This document shows positions 25,053 to 33,350 of a DNA stretch of 64,000 bases, piece after piece. The stretch is from positions 3,906,001-3,970,000 of the forward strand of contig NZ_CP128187.1 in assembly GCF_035207705.1 (NCBI RefSeq), read 5' to 3'. A program made the position numbers and the translations under genes. The notes beneath the pieces were generated by a model that searched no databases, was not told where the DNA came from, and saw nothing but the letters and a program-made list of their open reading frames with translations. The DNA is from Maribacter sp. BPC-D8. Its GTDB lineage: Bacteria > Bacteroidota > Bacteroidia > Flavobacteriales > Flavobacteriaceae. How positions within the stretch are numbered: position 1 is the first letter of the stretch; every line of letters begins with the position of its first letter.

Positions 25053-26189
25053 ATGAGCATATTTGATGAAATAAAGAAAAAACTGAGCCACGAGTTTATA
25101 GATATAGTTGAATGGCTAGATAATACTAACGATACTATAGTTCATCGTTTTGAGCGTTACCAAAATGAAATAAAAAACAATGCACAGTTAATTGTACGCG
25201 AAGGGCAAACGGCAGTTTTTATAAATGAAGGTCAATTAGCCGATATTTTTAAGCCTGGCACATACACATTAAATACTCAGAATTTACCCATATTAACCAC
25301 ATTAAAAGGTTGGAAATACGGATTTGATAGTCCGTTTAAAGCTGAGGTGTATTTTGTAAATACACGCCTTTTCACAGATGAAAAGTGGGGAACTAAAAAT
25401 CCGTTCATGTTGAGCGATGACCGTTTCGGTTTGGTAGAAATACGCTCTTTTGGTACCTATAGTTTTAGAATCAACGATCCAGGTAAATTTATTGTAGATG
25501 TAGTGGGTACCGATGGTAATTTCACTAATTATGAAATTAATGAACATTTAAAAAGCTTAATAGTAACCCGTTTTACAGATACGGTAGGTGAAGCTAATTT
25601 GCCAATTGAATTATATGCCGCAAACACTAGCGAACTTTCTGAAACATGCCAAGAGGTAATGCAGCCAGAGTTTAATAGAGTAGGTATAGAGTTAGAGAAG
25701 TTCTACATCGAAAATGTATCGATGCCAGAAGAGCTTAAAAAAGAAATTTTTGAATACAGCCGTTTAGATAAGTTGGATATGGGCAAATTGGCACAGTTCA
25801 AAGCAGCGAAAGCAATGGAGCTGGCAGCAAAAAATGAAGGCGGTACTGCTGGTGCGGGTATGGGCATGGGTATGGGCTTTGTGTTAGCACAACAAATGGG
25901 TGGCTTAATGGGGCAACCGGGCACACAACCATTTGGCGGACAAGCTGCACAGCAGCCACAAGCACCACCACCAATGCCAACTCAGATAACTTATTTCTAT
26001 GCAGTAAATGGGCATCAGTTAGGGCCTGTTGCGATTGATAAGCTGAAAGAATTATTCGCAAGCAGAACAATTAATAGAGATTCATTGATTTGGAAACAAG
26101 GAATGGCAAGTTGGACTGCATTGAAAGAGGTAGAAGAATTAAAATCTTTCTTGGGCGGTAATACACCACCACCATTACCAACGGCATAA
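25053..26189 (+). CDS. SPFH-domain protein with C-terminal GYF_2 domain (YdjI-like)
   Basis: The likely start is ATG at 25053 (MSIFDEIKKKL); a TTG two codons upstream is less likely. The N-terminal part (about 1-240) is an SPFH/Band 7 domain of the YdjI type (VREGQTAVFINEGQLADIFKPGTYTL, RSFGTYSFRINDP, LDKLDMGKLAQFKAAKAMELAAKNEGG). A Gly/Met-rich segment follows (about 255-300), then a GYF_2 domain (about 310-370, YFYAVNGHQLGPVAIDKLKELF ... IWKQGMASW). YdjI helps localise PspA to stressed membranes in Bacillus. The following zinc-ribbon gene is like the YdjG partner in that operon. Confidence 0.88.
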   Translation: MSIFDEIKKKLSHEFIDIVEWLDNTNDTIVHRFERYQNEIKNNAQLIVREGQTAVFINEGQLADIFKPGTYTLNTQNLPILTTLKGWKYGFDSPFKAEVYFVNTRLFTDEKWGTKNPFMLSDDRFGLVEIRSFGTYSFRINDPGKFIVDVVGTDGNFTNYEINEHLKSLIVTRFTDTVGEANLPIELYAANTSELSETCQEVMQPEFNRVGIELEKFYIENVSMPEELKKEIFEYSRLDKLDMGKLAQFKAAKAMELAAKNEGGTAGAGMGMGMGFVLAQQMGGLMGQPGTQPFGGQAAQQPQAPPPMPTQITYFYAVNGHQLGPVAIDKLKELFASRTINRDSLIWKQGMASWTALKEVEELKSFLGGNTPPPLPTA

Positions 26190-26241
26190 TCTTAAGCAAT
26201 ACGTATACTAACATACCTTTCGAAGATAAGGGATACTTTCT

Positions 26242-27324
26242 ATGGACGATATTCAACAATCGGAGTATAAAAAAGCATGTGCAAATTGTGGGGCAGAGCT
26301 AAAATTTAAGCCAGGCTCACATCAATTGACATGCGAGTACTGCGGCTACGAAGAATTTATTGAGCAATCAAAAACGAGCTTTGAAGAATTAGAATTAGAG
26401 CATTACTTAAAGATTGTTGGTGAAAATGCTTATACCGAAACTATAGAGCTGTTGCATTGTAAAAACTGTGGTGCCAACCAACATGTAGAAGAAAATTACA
26501 AATCGCTTAATTGTGTGTATTGTAGCGAGCCTTTAATTCGAGAAGATATTGAAGAAGAAGGTTGGATCTTGCCAGGCGCTTTAGTTCCTTTTCAGTTAGA
26601 TTCGAAAAAAGCACAGTCCATCTTTAAAGCCTGGGTGGGCAAAATTTGGTTTGCACCAGACAATCTAAAAAAGGCAGCACTAGATCCAGAAGGTTTACAT
26701 GGGTTGTATATACCATATTGGACATTTGATGCCAACCTTTTTGCTTCTTACCAAGGGCAACGAGGAGATTATTATTACGAAACTCAAACTTACAATAGTA
26801 ATAAAGCAAGAAAAACAAGGCAGGTTAGAAAAACAAAATGGACGTATGCTTCAGGTAAAATAGATGGCTTTGTAGATGATATTTTAATAAGTGCTTCTGA
26901 AAAGAAACGCAAAGAGATTCCGTCTAAGGTCGCCTTTTGGAATTTGAAAGATTTGGTGGCTTTTAACTCTAAATATCTATCTGGCTTTGTAACCGAAAAG
27001 TATACGGTTTCGTTAAAAGAAGGGCATCACAAGTCATTTCAAGAAGCTAAGAATATTGCTTATAATTGGATCAGGCGCGATATTGGTGGTGATACCCAAA
27101 GAGTTGCAAATGCAGATATTAAATTATCTGACGAAAAATTCAAACATATTTTACTCCCCATTTACCTAAGTTCATATAGGTATGATGGTAAAGAGTTTAA
27201 TTTTTATATAAATGGGCAAACAGGGGTGCTAAGTGGAAATAGACCATATTCATTTTGGAAAATTTTCTTTTTAGTGATTTTTATCCTTGTCATAATAGCC
27301 ATAATTGCGATTTTTGCTAAATGA
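26242..27324 (+). CDS. Membrane-anchored protein with two zinc ribbons (YdjG-like)
   Basis: The 360-residue protein has two N-terminal CxxC-CxxC zinc ribbons: Cys13/16/31/34 and Cys73/76/91/94. A central part of about 200 residues (WILPGALVPFQLDSKKAQSIFKAWVGKIWFAPDNL) follows, and there is a single C-terminal membrane helix (about 338-358). Database pipelines often label such proteins as PriA-like because of the zinc ribbons, but no helicase motifs are present. The pairing with an upstream SPFH/GYF protein matches the YdjG-YdjI membrane-stress association in Bacillus. It overlaps the next gene by 4 bases (ATGA). Confidence 0.8.
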   Translation: MDDIQQSEYKKACANCGAELKFKPGSHQLTCEYCGYEEFIEQSKTSFEELELEHYLKIVGENAYTETIELLHCKNCGANQHVEENYKSLNCVYCSEPLIREDIEEEGWILPGALVPFQLDSKKAQSIFKAWVGKIWFAPDNLKKAALDPEGLHGLYIPYWTFDANLFASYQGQRGDYYYETQTYNSNKARKTRQVRKTKWTYASGKIDGFVDDILISASEKKRKEIPSKVAFWNLKDLVAFNSKYLSGFVTEKYTVSLKEGHHKSFQEAKNIAYNWIRRDIGGDTQRVANADIKLSDEKFKHILLPIYLSSYRYDGKEFNFYINGQTGVLSGNRPYSFWKIFFLVIFILVIIAIIAIFAK

Positions 27325-28055
27325 GTACAAAAAGAACACTGGTTGTAGGTGACATTCATTCAGGATTACAAGCTTTAAAGCAAGTACTTGAAAAAGCAGC
27401 TATAACTGAAGATGATACTATAATTTTTTTAGGAGATTATATTGACGGATGGAGCGAGGCTGTTGAAACCATAAATTATCTTTTAGAATTAAAGGAAACC
27501 TATAATTGTATCTACCTACGCGGTAATCATGATGAGCTTTGTTATGAGTGGTTAACTGGTAAGGCAGACAACCCAACATGGTTTCTGCATGGTGGCGAAG
27601 CAACATCAATTTCGTACGGTAAAGCTTCTGAAGAAACGAAAGATAGGCACATCAAGTTTTATGAAAGCTTAGAGAATTATTATCTAGATTCAGAAAACAG
27701 ATTGTTTTTACATGCAGGTTTTACGAACCTAAAAGGTATAGAGCATGAATATTTTAAAAAAACGTTCTACTGGGATCGTACCCTTTGGGAATTGGCACTT
27801 TCTTTAAATACAGATTTAGATAAAGATCATATTCATTATCCGAAGCGATTAAAAAATTATTCTGAAATTTATATAGGGCACACACCCGTTACTCGTATTG
27901 GTAAAACTACGCCACAGAATGCAGCTAATGTTTGGAATATTGATACAGGTGCAGCCTTTAAAGGACCATTAACTGTATTTAATGTAGATACAAAAGAATA
28001 TTGGCAAAGTGATCCAGTGTACACCTTTTATCCCAATGAAACGGGCAGAAACTAA
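27321..28055 (+). CDS. Metallophosphoesterase, PPP-type Ser/Thr protein phosphatase
   Basis: The 244-residue enzyme shows the metallophosphatase core motifs GDIHSG (Asp11, His13), GDYIDG (Asp39) and GNHDE (about 68-72), plus downstream metal-binding His in FLHAGF and IGHTP. This pattern is typical of small bacterial PPP phosphatases such as PrpA/PrpB; Ap4A hydrolase activity is an alternative. The ATG overlaps the stop codon of the zinc-ribbon gene, so the two are translationally coupled. Confidence 0.9.
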   Translation: MSTKRTLVVGDIHSGLQALKQVLEKAAITEDDTIIFLGDYIDGWSEAVETINYLLELKETYNCIYLRGNHDELCYEWLTGKADNPTWFLHGGEATSISYGKASEETKDRHIKFYESLENYYLDSENRLFLHAGFTNLKGIEHEYFKKTFYWDRTLWELALSLNTDLDKDHIHYPKRLKNYSEIYIGHTPVTRIGKTTPQNAANVWNIDTGAAFKGPLTVFNVDTKEYWQSDPVYTFYPNETGRN

Positions 28056-28118
28056 GAAAACCGTTAACTTTACTAAAAATAGATTGTTTTATTAACGATC
28101 TTTGAAAAAAAATAAACT

Positions 28119-29117
28119 ATGTCTACTAAAAATATAAGATTAGAAGTGATGCAGGCCTTAGAGCCTAAGGTAGAAAGTTTCATGGATTCTTTCCTTATAA
28201 AACCAGAGGATATATGGCAACCAACAGATTTTTTACCAGATTCTCAAAAGGATACCTTCTTGCAAGAGGTGAAAGATATTCGTGAAGAGTCTAAAGATTT
28301 AGGATATGATTTTTGGGTAACCATGGTGGCAGATACCATTACCGAAGAGGCATTACCAACTTATGAATCGTGGTTAATGGATGTTGTTGGTGTTGACCAA
28401 CACGGTGACCATAAAACGAACGGTTGGGCAAAATGGGTTCGCGCTTGGACGGCTGAAGAAAATAGACACGGAGATGTGTTGAATAAATATCTTTATTTAT
28501 CTGGAAGGGTAAATATGAAAGAAATCGAGATTACTACCCAACATTTAATTTCTGATGGTTTTGATATTGGTACCGATCGTGATCCATATAAAAACTTTGT
28601 GTATACCTCTTTTCAAGAATTAGCTACCAACATTTCGCATAAAAGAGTTGGGCAAATGGCGAAGAAAAAAGGAAATGCCTTATTAGGTAAAATGTGTACT
28701 ATTATTGCTGGTGATGAAATGAGACACCATTTGGCATATAGAGAATTTGTTAAGACTATTATGGGCGAAGACCCATCAGGTATGATGATTGCCTTTGCAG
28801 ATATGATGAAGAAGAAAATTGTAATGCCAGCACACTTTTTACGTGAGTCTGGTGGTACAATAGGATCGGCATTTGAGAATTTTTCTAACTGTGCGCAACG
28901 CTTAGGTGTATATACTGCACAAGATTATGTAGACATTCTAAGTAAGCTTAATGCGTATTGGGAACTAGAAACTGTTCGTTCTTTAAATGAAGAAGCAGAA
29001 AAGGCACGTGACTATTTAATTAAGTTACCTTCAAGGTTAGAAAGAATTGCAGAGCGTATGAAATTTCCTCAAGATCAATATCACTTTAAGTGGGTCGAAG
29101 CGAACGGAGCATTATAA
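28119..29117 (+). CDS. Acyl-[acyl-carrier-protein] desaturase (FA_desaturase_2)
   Basis: The 332-residue soluble diiron enzyme introduces a double bond into acyl-ACP chains. The iron ligands are visible: Glu77 (EEALPTYE), Glu114 and His117 (AEENRHGD), Glu167 (FQELATN), and Glu200 and His203 (GDEMRHH). It lies 63 bases after the phosphatase gene, and a near-consensus -7 box (GATCTTTG, 28098-28105) lies just upstream, so it may have its own promoter. It probably tunes membrane fluidity. A strong terminator follows at 29121-29156. Confidence 0.94.
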   Translation: MSTKNIRLEVMQALEPKVESFMDSFLIKPEDIWQPTDFLPDSQKDTFLQEVKDIREESKDLGYDFWVTMVADTITEEALPTYESWLMDVVGVDQHGDHKTNGWAKWVRAWTAEENRHGDVLNKYLYLSGRVNMKEIEITTQHLISDGFDIGTDRDPYKNFVYTSFQELATNISHKRVGQMAKKKGNALLGKMCTIIAGDEMRHHLAYREFVKTIMGEDPSGMMIAFADMMKKKIVMPAHFLRESGGTIGSAFENFSNCAQRLGVYTAQDYVDILSKLNAYWELETVRSLNEEAEKARDYLIKLPSRLERIAERMKFPQDQYHFKWVEANGAL

Positions 29118-29120
29118 AAT

Positions 29121-29156
29121 AAAAAATCCCGATCATTACTGATCGGGATTTTTTTT
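29121..29156. terminator. Bidirectional terminator between convergent genes
   Basis: ATCCCGATC (29125-29134) pairs with GATCGGGAT (29141-29149), flanked by A and T runs on both sides, so it can end the desaturase gene and the convergent HhH-domain gene. Confidence 0.88.
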
Positions 29157-29171
29157 GCTTTAAACGGTAGA

Positions 29172-29825
29172 TTATAGTTTACCGTGTTTGTGTTCGTCTT
29201 GCCACTTTACAAGTTCTGCCCACTTACCTTCGTAACACATTTTAGCTTGTAACGGCCAAGAAGCAGGATCGTGAATCTTATATCTTGTTCCACCAGTATC
29301 CAATATTTTTTGACAAGCTTCTAAACTAGCCTCAGAAAGTTCTTTCCATGTTTTAATGCCATGGTCTTTGAACATGCCTTCTATTTTTGGACCAATACCT
29401 TCAACGAGTTTTAAGTCATCTTGCTTAATGGTTTTTCCAAAAGCAGCTTTTGCAGCAGAGCCATCAAAAGCCAAAGCGCTACTTGTAGCGGCACCGGCAG
29501 CAAAAGAGGCGGCAGATGCACCTAAATTAGTGCTTGGTGCTTTAGGGGCAACCGGAGCAGGCGTTACTACTTTGCTTGCAGCAATTACTCTTTGGTTACA
29601 CGCATCTAAATCAGCTTTTAATTTACTGTTACTTGCTTTTAGATTATTTAAATCTGACAATTCGCCTTTAAGCTTTGTATTACTAGCGGTAAGACTATTG
29701 ATTTCAGCAGAGTTGTCTATAACCTTGGCAGAACCTTTTCCTAAAAGGTAACCTAATATACCGCAGATAAGACCTACTAATAATGGAATTATCCAGCACC
29801 AAATGTTCATATTTTCAAAATTCAT
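29172..29825 (-). CDS. Membrane-anchored protein with helix-hairpin-helix-like C-terminus
   Basis: The 217-residue protein has an N-terminal helix in the membrane (about 8-30, IWCWIIPLLVGLICGILGYLLG) and a coiled coil (about 40-78). An Ala/Pro-rich linker (about 88-120) follows. The C-terminal domain (about 135-217: DDLKLVEGIGPKIEGMFKDHGIKTWKELSEASLEACQKIL) resembles the H3TH-type DNA-nuclease-like or LSU-L17-linker HhH fold. It is 32 bases downstream of the double-OmpA gene and probably co-transcribed with it. Whether it touches DNA, or peptidoglycan-linked partners, is not clear. Confidence 0.72.
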   Translation of the reverse strand: MNFENMNIWCWIIPLLVGLICGILGYLLGKGSAKVIDNSAEINSLTASNTKLKGELSDLNNLKASNSKLKADLDACNQRVIAASKVVTPAPVAPKAPSTNLGASAASFAAGAATSSALAFDGSAAKAAFGKTIKQDDLKLVEGIGPKIEGMFKDHGIKTWKELSEASLEACQKILDTGGTRYKIHDPASWPLQAKMCYEGKWAELVKWQDEHKHGKL

Positions 29826-29857
29826 GATTTTACTTATTTATAGGATTAGTGTATGTT

Positions 29858-30766
29858 TTAATTTAATGTAATAACTGTTCGTCTATTTTTTACTCTGCCT
29901 TCTTCAGTGGCATTAGTAGCAATTGGTTGCGTTTGTCCTTTAGACGTAGCAATTATTTTGTCTGCAGCTATTCCGTTTTGCATTAAGTAATTTTTCGCGA
30001 ATTCTGCTCTGTCTTGACCTAGTCTCATATTTGTACTTGCTTGCCCAGTGGCATCTGTATGACCAACAACGCTAGTTTTAGCATCAGAAACTTTATCTAA
30101 ATATGTAGATATATCAGCAATTTTTTGTCTTTGTGCAGCATCTAAATTTATTGATGCCTCTGCTGTATCGAAGTAAAGAATTAGCGGATCAGCTTTTATT
30201 TTATCATATAAAGCCTTTAGATCATCATCTGCAGTGGCAGATTTTTCTTCAAGACCAAATGAAGCAGCTCCCCAATAGGTACCATCTTTAGGGATCATCT
30301 CATCCATAAGTTTACCTTGGGTATTAATTTGAGCAGTAGAAAATCCTTTAGAAGCTAAATCATTTTTAATTGAGTTTGCTCTTGCAAGTCCTAAATTAGG
30401 GAACGCAGTATTGTTCTCTTCTTCGCTTGTGTAATATCCGGTTACGTTTATAACATTACTTCCATTTGACTCTAAATGGCTTTGTAGACCAGAAACTCCT
30501 TGGGTCAATTCAGCACTTAAAGGCACTAAAATGTCGTGAGACGAAATGTTAAAGTTATAATTGTCATTGGTGTTGTAGGCAAATCCGTTTCCGTCAATTG
30601 CGAAGGGATACGATGTTGCCGAGGGCTCTTTTACGATTACCTTTTCTGCAGCGGGCTCCGTCGTTGTAACTGCTGCACCGCATTCGCTGCAACAAGTTAT
30701 AAAGAAGTAAGTACCGACTACAATGGTAATCAACATCAATAATAAATACTTGATTGTTCTTGTCAT
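29858..30766 (-). CDS. OmpA-family envelope protein with two OmpA-like modules
   Basis: The 302-residue protein has an N-terminal hydrophobic segment (about 6-24) followed by TCCSEC, so it is either anchored or lipidated. The C-terminal OmpA domain is complete (about 195-302: YFDTAEASINLDAAQ ... VVGHTDATGQASTNMRLGQDRA ... KNRRTVITLN) and should bind peptidoglycan. An earlier stretch (about 80-155) follows the same order in degenerate form: LVPLSAELTQGVSGLQSHL, then VTGYYTSEEENN and NLGLARANSIKNDL. This looks like an old duplication. The HhH-domain membrane gene follows 32 bases later. Confidence 0.88.
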   Translation of the reverse strand: MTRTIKYLLLMLITIVVGTYFFITCCSECGAAVTTTEPAAEKVIVKEPSATSYPFAIDGNGFAYNTNDNYNFNISSHDILVPLSAELTQGVSGLQSHLESNGSNVINVTGYYTSEEENNTAFPNLGLARANSIKNDLASKGFSTAQINTQGKLMDEMIPKDGTYWGAASFGLEEKSATADDDLKALYDKIKADPLILYFDTAEASINLDAAQRQKIADISTYLDKVSDAKTSVVGHTDATGQASTNMRLGQDRAEFAKNYLMQNGIAADKIIATSKGQTQPIATNATEEGRVKNRRTVITLN

Positions 30767-30899
30767 TGTACGTAATGTTTAGTGTTTAGCGCACAATTTA
30801 TTAAAAAAATCTTAAAAATGTTAAAAGATTCGCACCTAATTACCTTACAATCAACATTATCTTAATATTAGATATGTTAAAATACATACCATCTATACA

Positions 30900-31078
30900 A
30901 TAAGAGAGTGAAACGATAAAAAAACAGTATAGTGCAACAACTATTATTTGCATTTTTACGTAAGTATTAAAACGGTATATATCTCCCCACAAAGTTTGGG
31001 CATTGCATATATAATTTCAAGTTTTGAGTTAGTTGGTTAAAAAATCCTGTCCTCTTGTAGTCGATAGGATTTTTTTAT
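30900..31078 (+). ncRNA. Candidate small RNA ending at an orphan terminator
   Basis: The plus strand carries a terminator at 31047-31078 with no plus-strand gene before it. Just upstream, GTATATAT (30975-30982) and ATATATA (31007-31013) can pair around an inner CCC/GGG pair (30985-30988 with 30998-31000). The 5' end shown is arbitrary, because no matching -7 and -33 boxes were found. It may equally be a leftover or a late terminator for the minus-strand gene. Confidence 0.25.
31047..31078. terminator. Orphan, possibly bidirectional terminator
   Basis: ATCCTGTC and GATAGGAT form an 8-bp stem with one G-T wobble, with A6 before it and T7 after it. No gene on the plus strand precedes it, and the nearest minus-strand stop codon is about 270 bases away (31345). 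Confidence 0.6.
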
Positions 31079-31220
31079 GTCTAAAATTGAAGGTATTAAT
31101 TACCCAACTATACACTATTTGTGTAAAGCTGTACAGAATTAGTTGAAACGAGTAAAACAATTTACTAGTTTAATACAGAGGTATTTACACTATAAAATGA
31201 AGAAAAAATAAAAGGTATTA

Positions 31221-31336
31221 TAAATTTCCTTTGCATGTTTATTGTTCTAGGGTTGCAAACTTTGCTTCATGGTAGTTGGTCAAACGAACCAACCAATTGA
31301 AAAGCAGCCTAGTTATTAAACATACAAAGGAATTTA
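31221..31336. other. Long imperfect inverted repeat (116 bp), candidate structured RNA or small mobile element
   Basis: The outer arms (31221-31241 and 31317-31336) form 19 pairs with one mismatch and one bulge. Inside, CTAGG and CCTAG extend to about nine pairs with TTGC/GCAG (31247-31256 with 31302-31310), and GTTGGT pairs with ACCAAC at the tip. The element ends 9 bases from the stop of the aldehyde dehydrogenase gene. No target-site duplication is clear. The strand is unknown. Confidence 0.55.
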
Positions 31337-31344
31337 TGTTTTTG

Positions 31345-32898
31345 TTATAGATCAAACTTTATACCCTGTGCTAAAGGAAGTTCAGTAGTATAATTAATAG
31401 TATTAGTTTGTCTTCTCATGTACACTTTCCAAGCATCAGAACCGCTTTCGCGACCACCGCCAGTTTCTTTCTCACCACCGAATGCTCCACCAATTTCAGC
31501 ACCAGAAGTACCGATGTTTACATTGGCAATACCACAATCACTACCCCAAGCAGAAAGAAAATGTTCTGCTTCACGAAGATTATTTGTCATAATAGCAGAT
31601 GAGAGTCCTTGTACCACACCATTTTGAATAGCAATGGCATTTTCAACATCACCAGAATATTTTAATAAGTAAAGAACAGGAGCAAATGTTTCATGTTGTA
31701 CAATTTCGAAATCGTTTTTAGCTTCTGCGATTGCAGGCTTAACGTAGCAACCACTTTCAAAGCCGGCACCGTCTAGTACGCCACCTTCAACGATTAATTT
31801 TCCACCTTCTTTAACCACTTTTTCAAGAGCCATTTTATATTGGGCAACTGCATCGGTATCAATTAATGGACCTACGTGATTGTTTTCATCTAACGGGTTA
31901 CCAATTCTTAATTGTTGATATGCAGCTACAACAGCTTCTTTTACTTGATCATACATAGATTCGTGTATGATCAATCTTCTTGTAGAAGTACAACGTTGAC
32001 CCGCAGTACCTACCGCACCGAATACGGCACCGATAACGGTCATTTTTAAGTCAGCATCTGGTGTCACTATAATTGCATTGTTACCACCAAGTTCAAGTAA
32101 AGATTTACCAAGTCTGGCTGCAACAGCTTGAGCAACTATTTTTCCCATTCTAATAGATCCCGTAGCAGATACTAACGGTACTCTATTATCTTGTGTCATT
32201 AATTCACCAATCTTATAATCGCCGTTAATTAAACAAGAAATACCTTCAGGTAGGTTGTTTGCTTTCAAAACTGCAGCAGCTATATTTTGACAAGCAATAC
32301 CACATAGCGGAGTTTTTTCTGATGGTTTCCAAACACAAACATCACCACAGATCCAAGCAAGAGCTGTATTCCAAGCCCAAACGGCTACAGGAAAGTTAAA
32401 AGCAGATATAATACCGACCACACCTAATGAATGATATTGCTCGTACATTCTATGCCCAGGTCTTTCTGAGTGCATAGTTAAACCGTGTAATTGACGAGAA
32501 AGACCAACTGCGAAATCGCAGATATCTATCATTTCTTGAACCTCGCCTAAACCTTCTTGGTAGCTTTTTCCCATTTCATAAGAAACAAGTTTACCTAACG
32601 GTTCTTTAAGCTCTCTTAATTTGTCGCCGAATTGTCTAACGATTTCACCACGTAGCGGTGCAGGTTTTGTTCTCCACTCTTTAAAAGTTGTCGTAGCAGT
32701 AGACATTACTTTTTCGTAATCTGCTTTTGTCGTTGTTTTGACCTTTGCAATTAATGAACCATCTACTGGTGAGTATGATGAAATAATATCGCCTGATGAA
32801 AAATTGTTAGATCCAGTTGAAGTACCCTCGTTAACATCTTTAATTCCTAATGCTTTTAGAGCATCGTGTATTCCGAAATCTGCTGCTATTTTTGACAT
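31345..32898 (-). CDS. Aldehyde dehydrogenase, ALDH7/antiquitin-like
   Basis: Start chosen at ATG 32898 (MSKIAADFGIHDALKALG), because the upstream in-frame extension to 32946 is not family-like and contains the -7 box. The protein is about 517 residues. It holds the NAD-binding ISAFNFPVAVWAWN stretch, the catalytic Glu in LELGGNNAI, the catalytic Cys in GQRCTSTRRL, and the ALDH7 end GGAFGGEKETGGGRESGSDAWKVYMRRQT. This family oxidises alpha-aminoadipic semialdehyde in lysine breakdown. Because a 3-hydroxyanthranilate dioxygenase gene is close by, 2-aminomuconic semialdehyde is a less likely alternative. Confidence 0.9.
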   Translation of the reverse strand: MSKIAADFGIHDALKALGIKDVNEGTSTGSNNFSSGDIISSYSPVDGSLIAKVKTTTKADYEKVMSTATTTFKEWRTKPAPLRGEIVRQFGDKLRELKEPLGKLVSYEMGKSYQEGLGEVQEMIDICDFAVGLSRQLHGLTMHSERPGHRMYEQYHSLGVVGIISAFNFPVAVWAWNTALAWICGDVCVWKPSEKTPLCGIACQNIAAAVLKANNLPEGISCLINGDYKIGELMTQDNRVPLVSATGSIRMGKIVAQAVAARLGKSLLELGGNNAIIVTPDADLKMTVIGAVFGAVGTAGQRCTSTRRLIIHESMYDQVKEAVVAAYQQLRIGNPLDENNHVGPLIDTDAVAQYKMALEKVVKEGGKLIVEGGVLDGAGFESGCYVKPAIAEAKNDFEIVQHETFAPVLYLLKYSGDVENAIAIQNGVVQGLSSAIMTNNLREAEHFLSAWGSDCGIANVNIGTSGAEIGGAFGGEKETGGGRESGSDAWKVYMRRQTNTINYTTELPLAQGIKFDL

Positions 32899-32935
32899 TT
32901 TATAACTTTTTACGTGATTTATGTTAGATATATTA

Positions 32936-32943
32936 CAAAAATA
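32936..32943 (-). promoter_or_regulatory. -7 promoter box of the aldehyde dehydrogenase gene
   Basis: The minus strand reads TATTTTTG, a match to TAnnTTTG, 38 bases upstream of the chosen ATG. No -33 TTTG was found at the right distance. Confidence 0.42.
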
Positions 32944-32978
32944 CAAAGAATTTTATCCAATAAGACATCTAATTTTTG

Positions 32979-33350
32979 CTAAGAAAATTTAACAATACAC
33001 CAAAACATAATACCTAATAAAGCTGGTATACTTTGAACAATAAATATTCTTTTGCTTACTGATAAGGCGCCATAAATACCAGCAATAGCTACACAGCCTA
33101 AAAAGAAGAGTGCAACGTTTGCAGACCATGCAGCATCGTCTATAAAAAACGACCATAGTAAGCCTGCTGCCAAAAAACCATTATAAAGTCCTTGATTAGC
33201 CGCCATTTGTTTGGTGGGGGCGAACAGATCTTTTGGAAAATTTTTGAATACTTTTCTGCCAGTTGTGGTCCAGGCAAACATTTCAAACCAAAGAATGTAT
33301 ATATGGATGACTGCTACCAATGCAGTAATAATTTTTGCTACTATAATCAT
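32979..33350 (-). CDS. DUF1304 family membrane protein
   Basis: The 123-residue protein has four hydrophobic helices and fits the DUF1304 family: VHIYILWFEMFAWTTTGRKVF, then KQMAANQGLYNGFLAAGLLW and the final helix. Function is unknown. Its start overlaps the stop of the 3-hydroxyanthranilate dioxygenase gene by 4 bases (ATGA), so translation is coupled. The overlap suggests a shared transcript but not a shared pathway. Confidence 0.88.
   Translation of the reverse strand: MIIVAKIITALVAVIHIYILWFEMFAWTTTGRKVFKNFPKDLFAPTKQMAANQGLYNGFLAAGLLWSFFIDDAAWSANVALFFLGCVAIAGIYGALSVSKRIFIVQSIPALLGIMFWCIVKFS

Larger units (their letters stand above)
30767..31344. other. 578-bp non-coding stretch
   Basis: This is the only gene-free stretch of more than 300 bases in the window. 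It lies between the aldehyde dehydrogenase (minus) and the OmpA gene (minus). It holds an orphan terminator (31047-31078), an upstream hairpin-prone segment (about 30974-31014), and a long imperfect hairpin (31221-31336). No convincing coding frame, tRNA or consensus promoter was found in it. Confidence 0.7.

Noticed and set aside
26242..27324. PriA (primosomal helicase) label for the zinc-ribbon protein
   Set aside because: Only the zinc ribbons match; there are no helicase motifs, the length is too short, and a C-terminal membrane helix is present.
31221..31336. Insertion sequence or transposon end
   Set aside because: There is no transposase, and no clear target-site duplication was found, so a mobile origin stays unproven.
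31221..31336. 6S RNA
   Set aside because: The apical stem is short and the central bubble is not clearly of the 6S type, so a name is not given.
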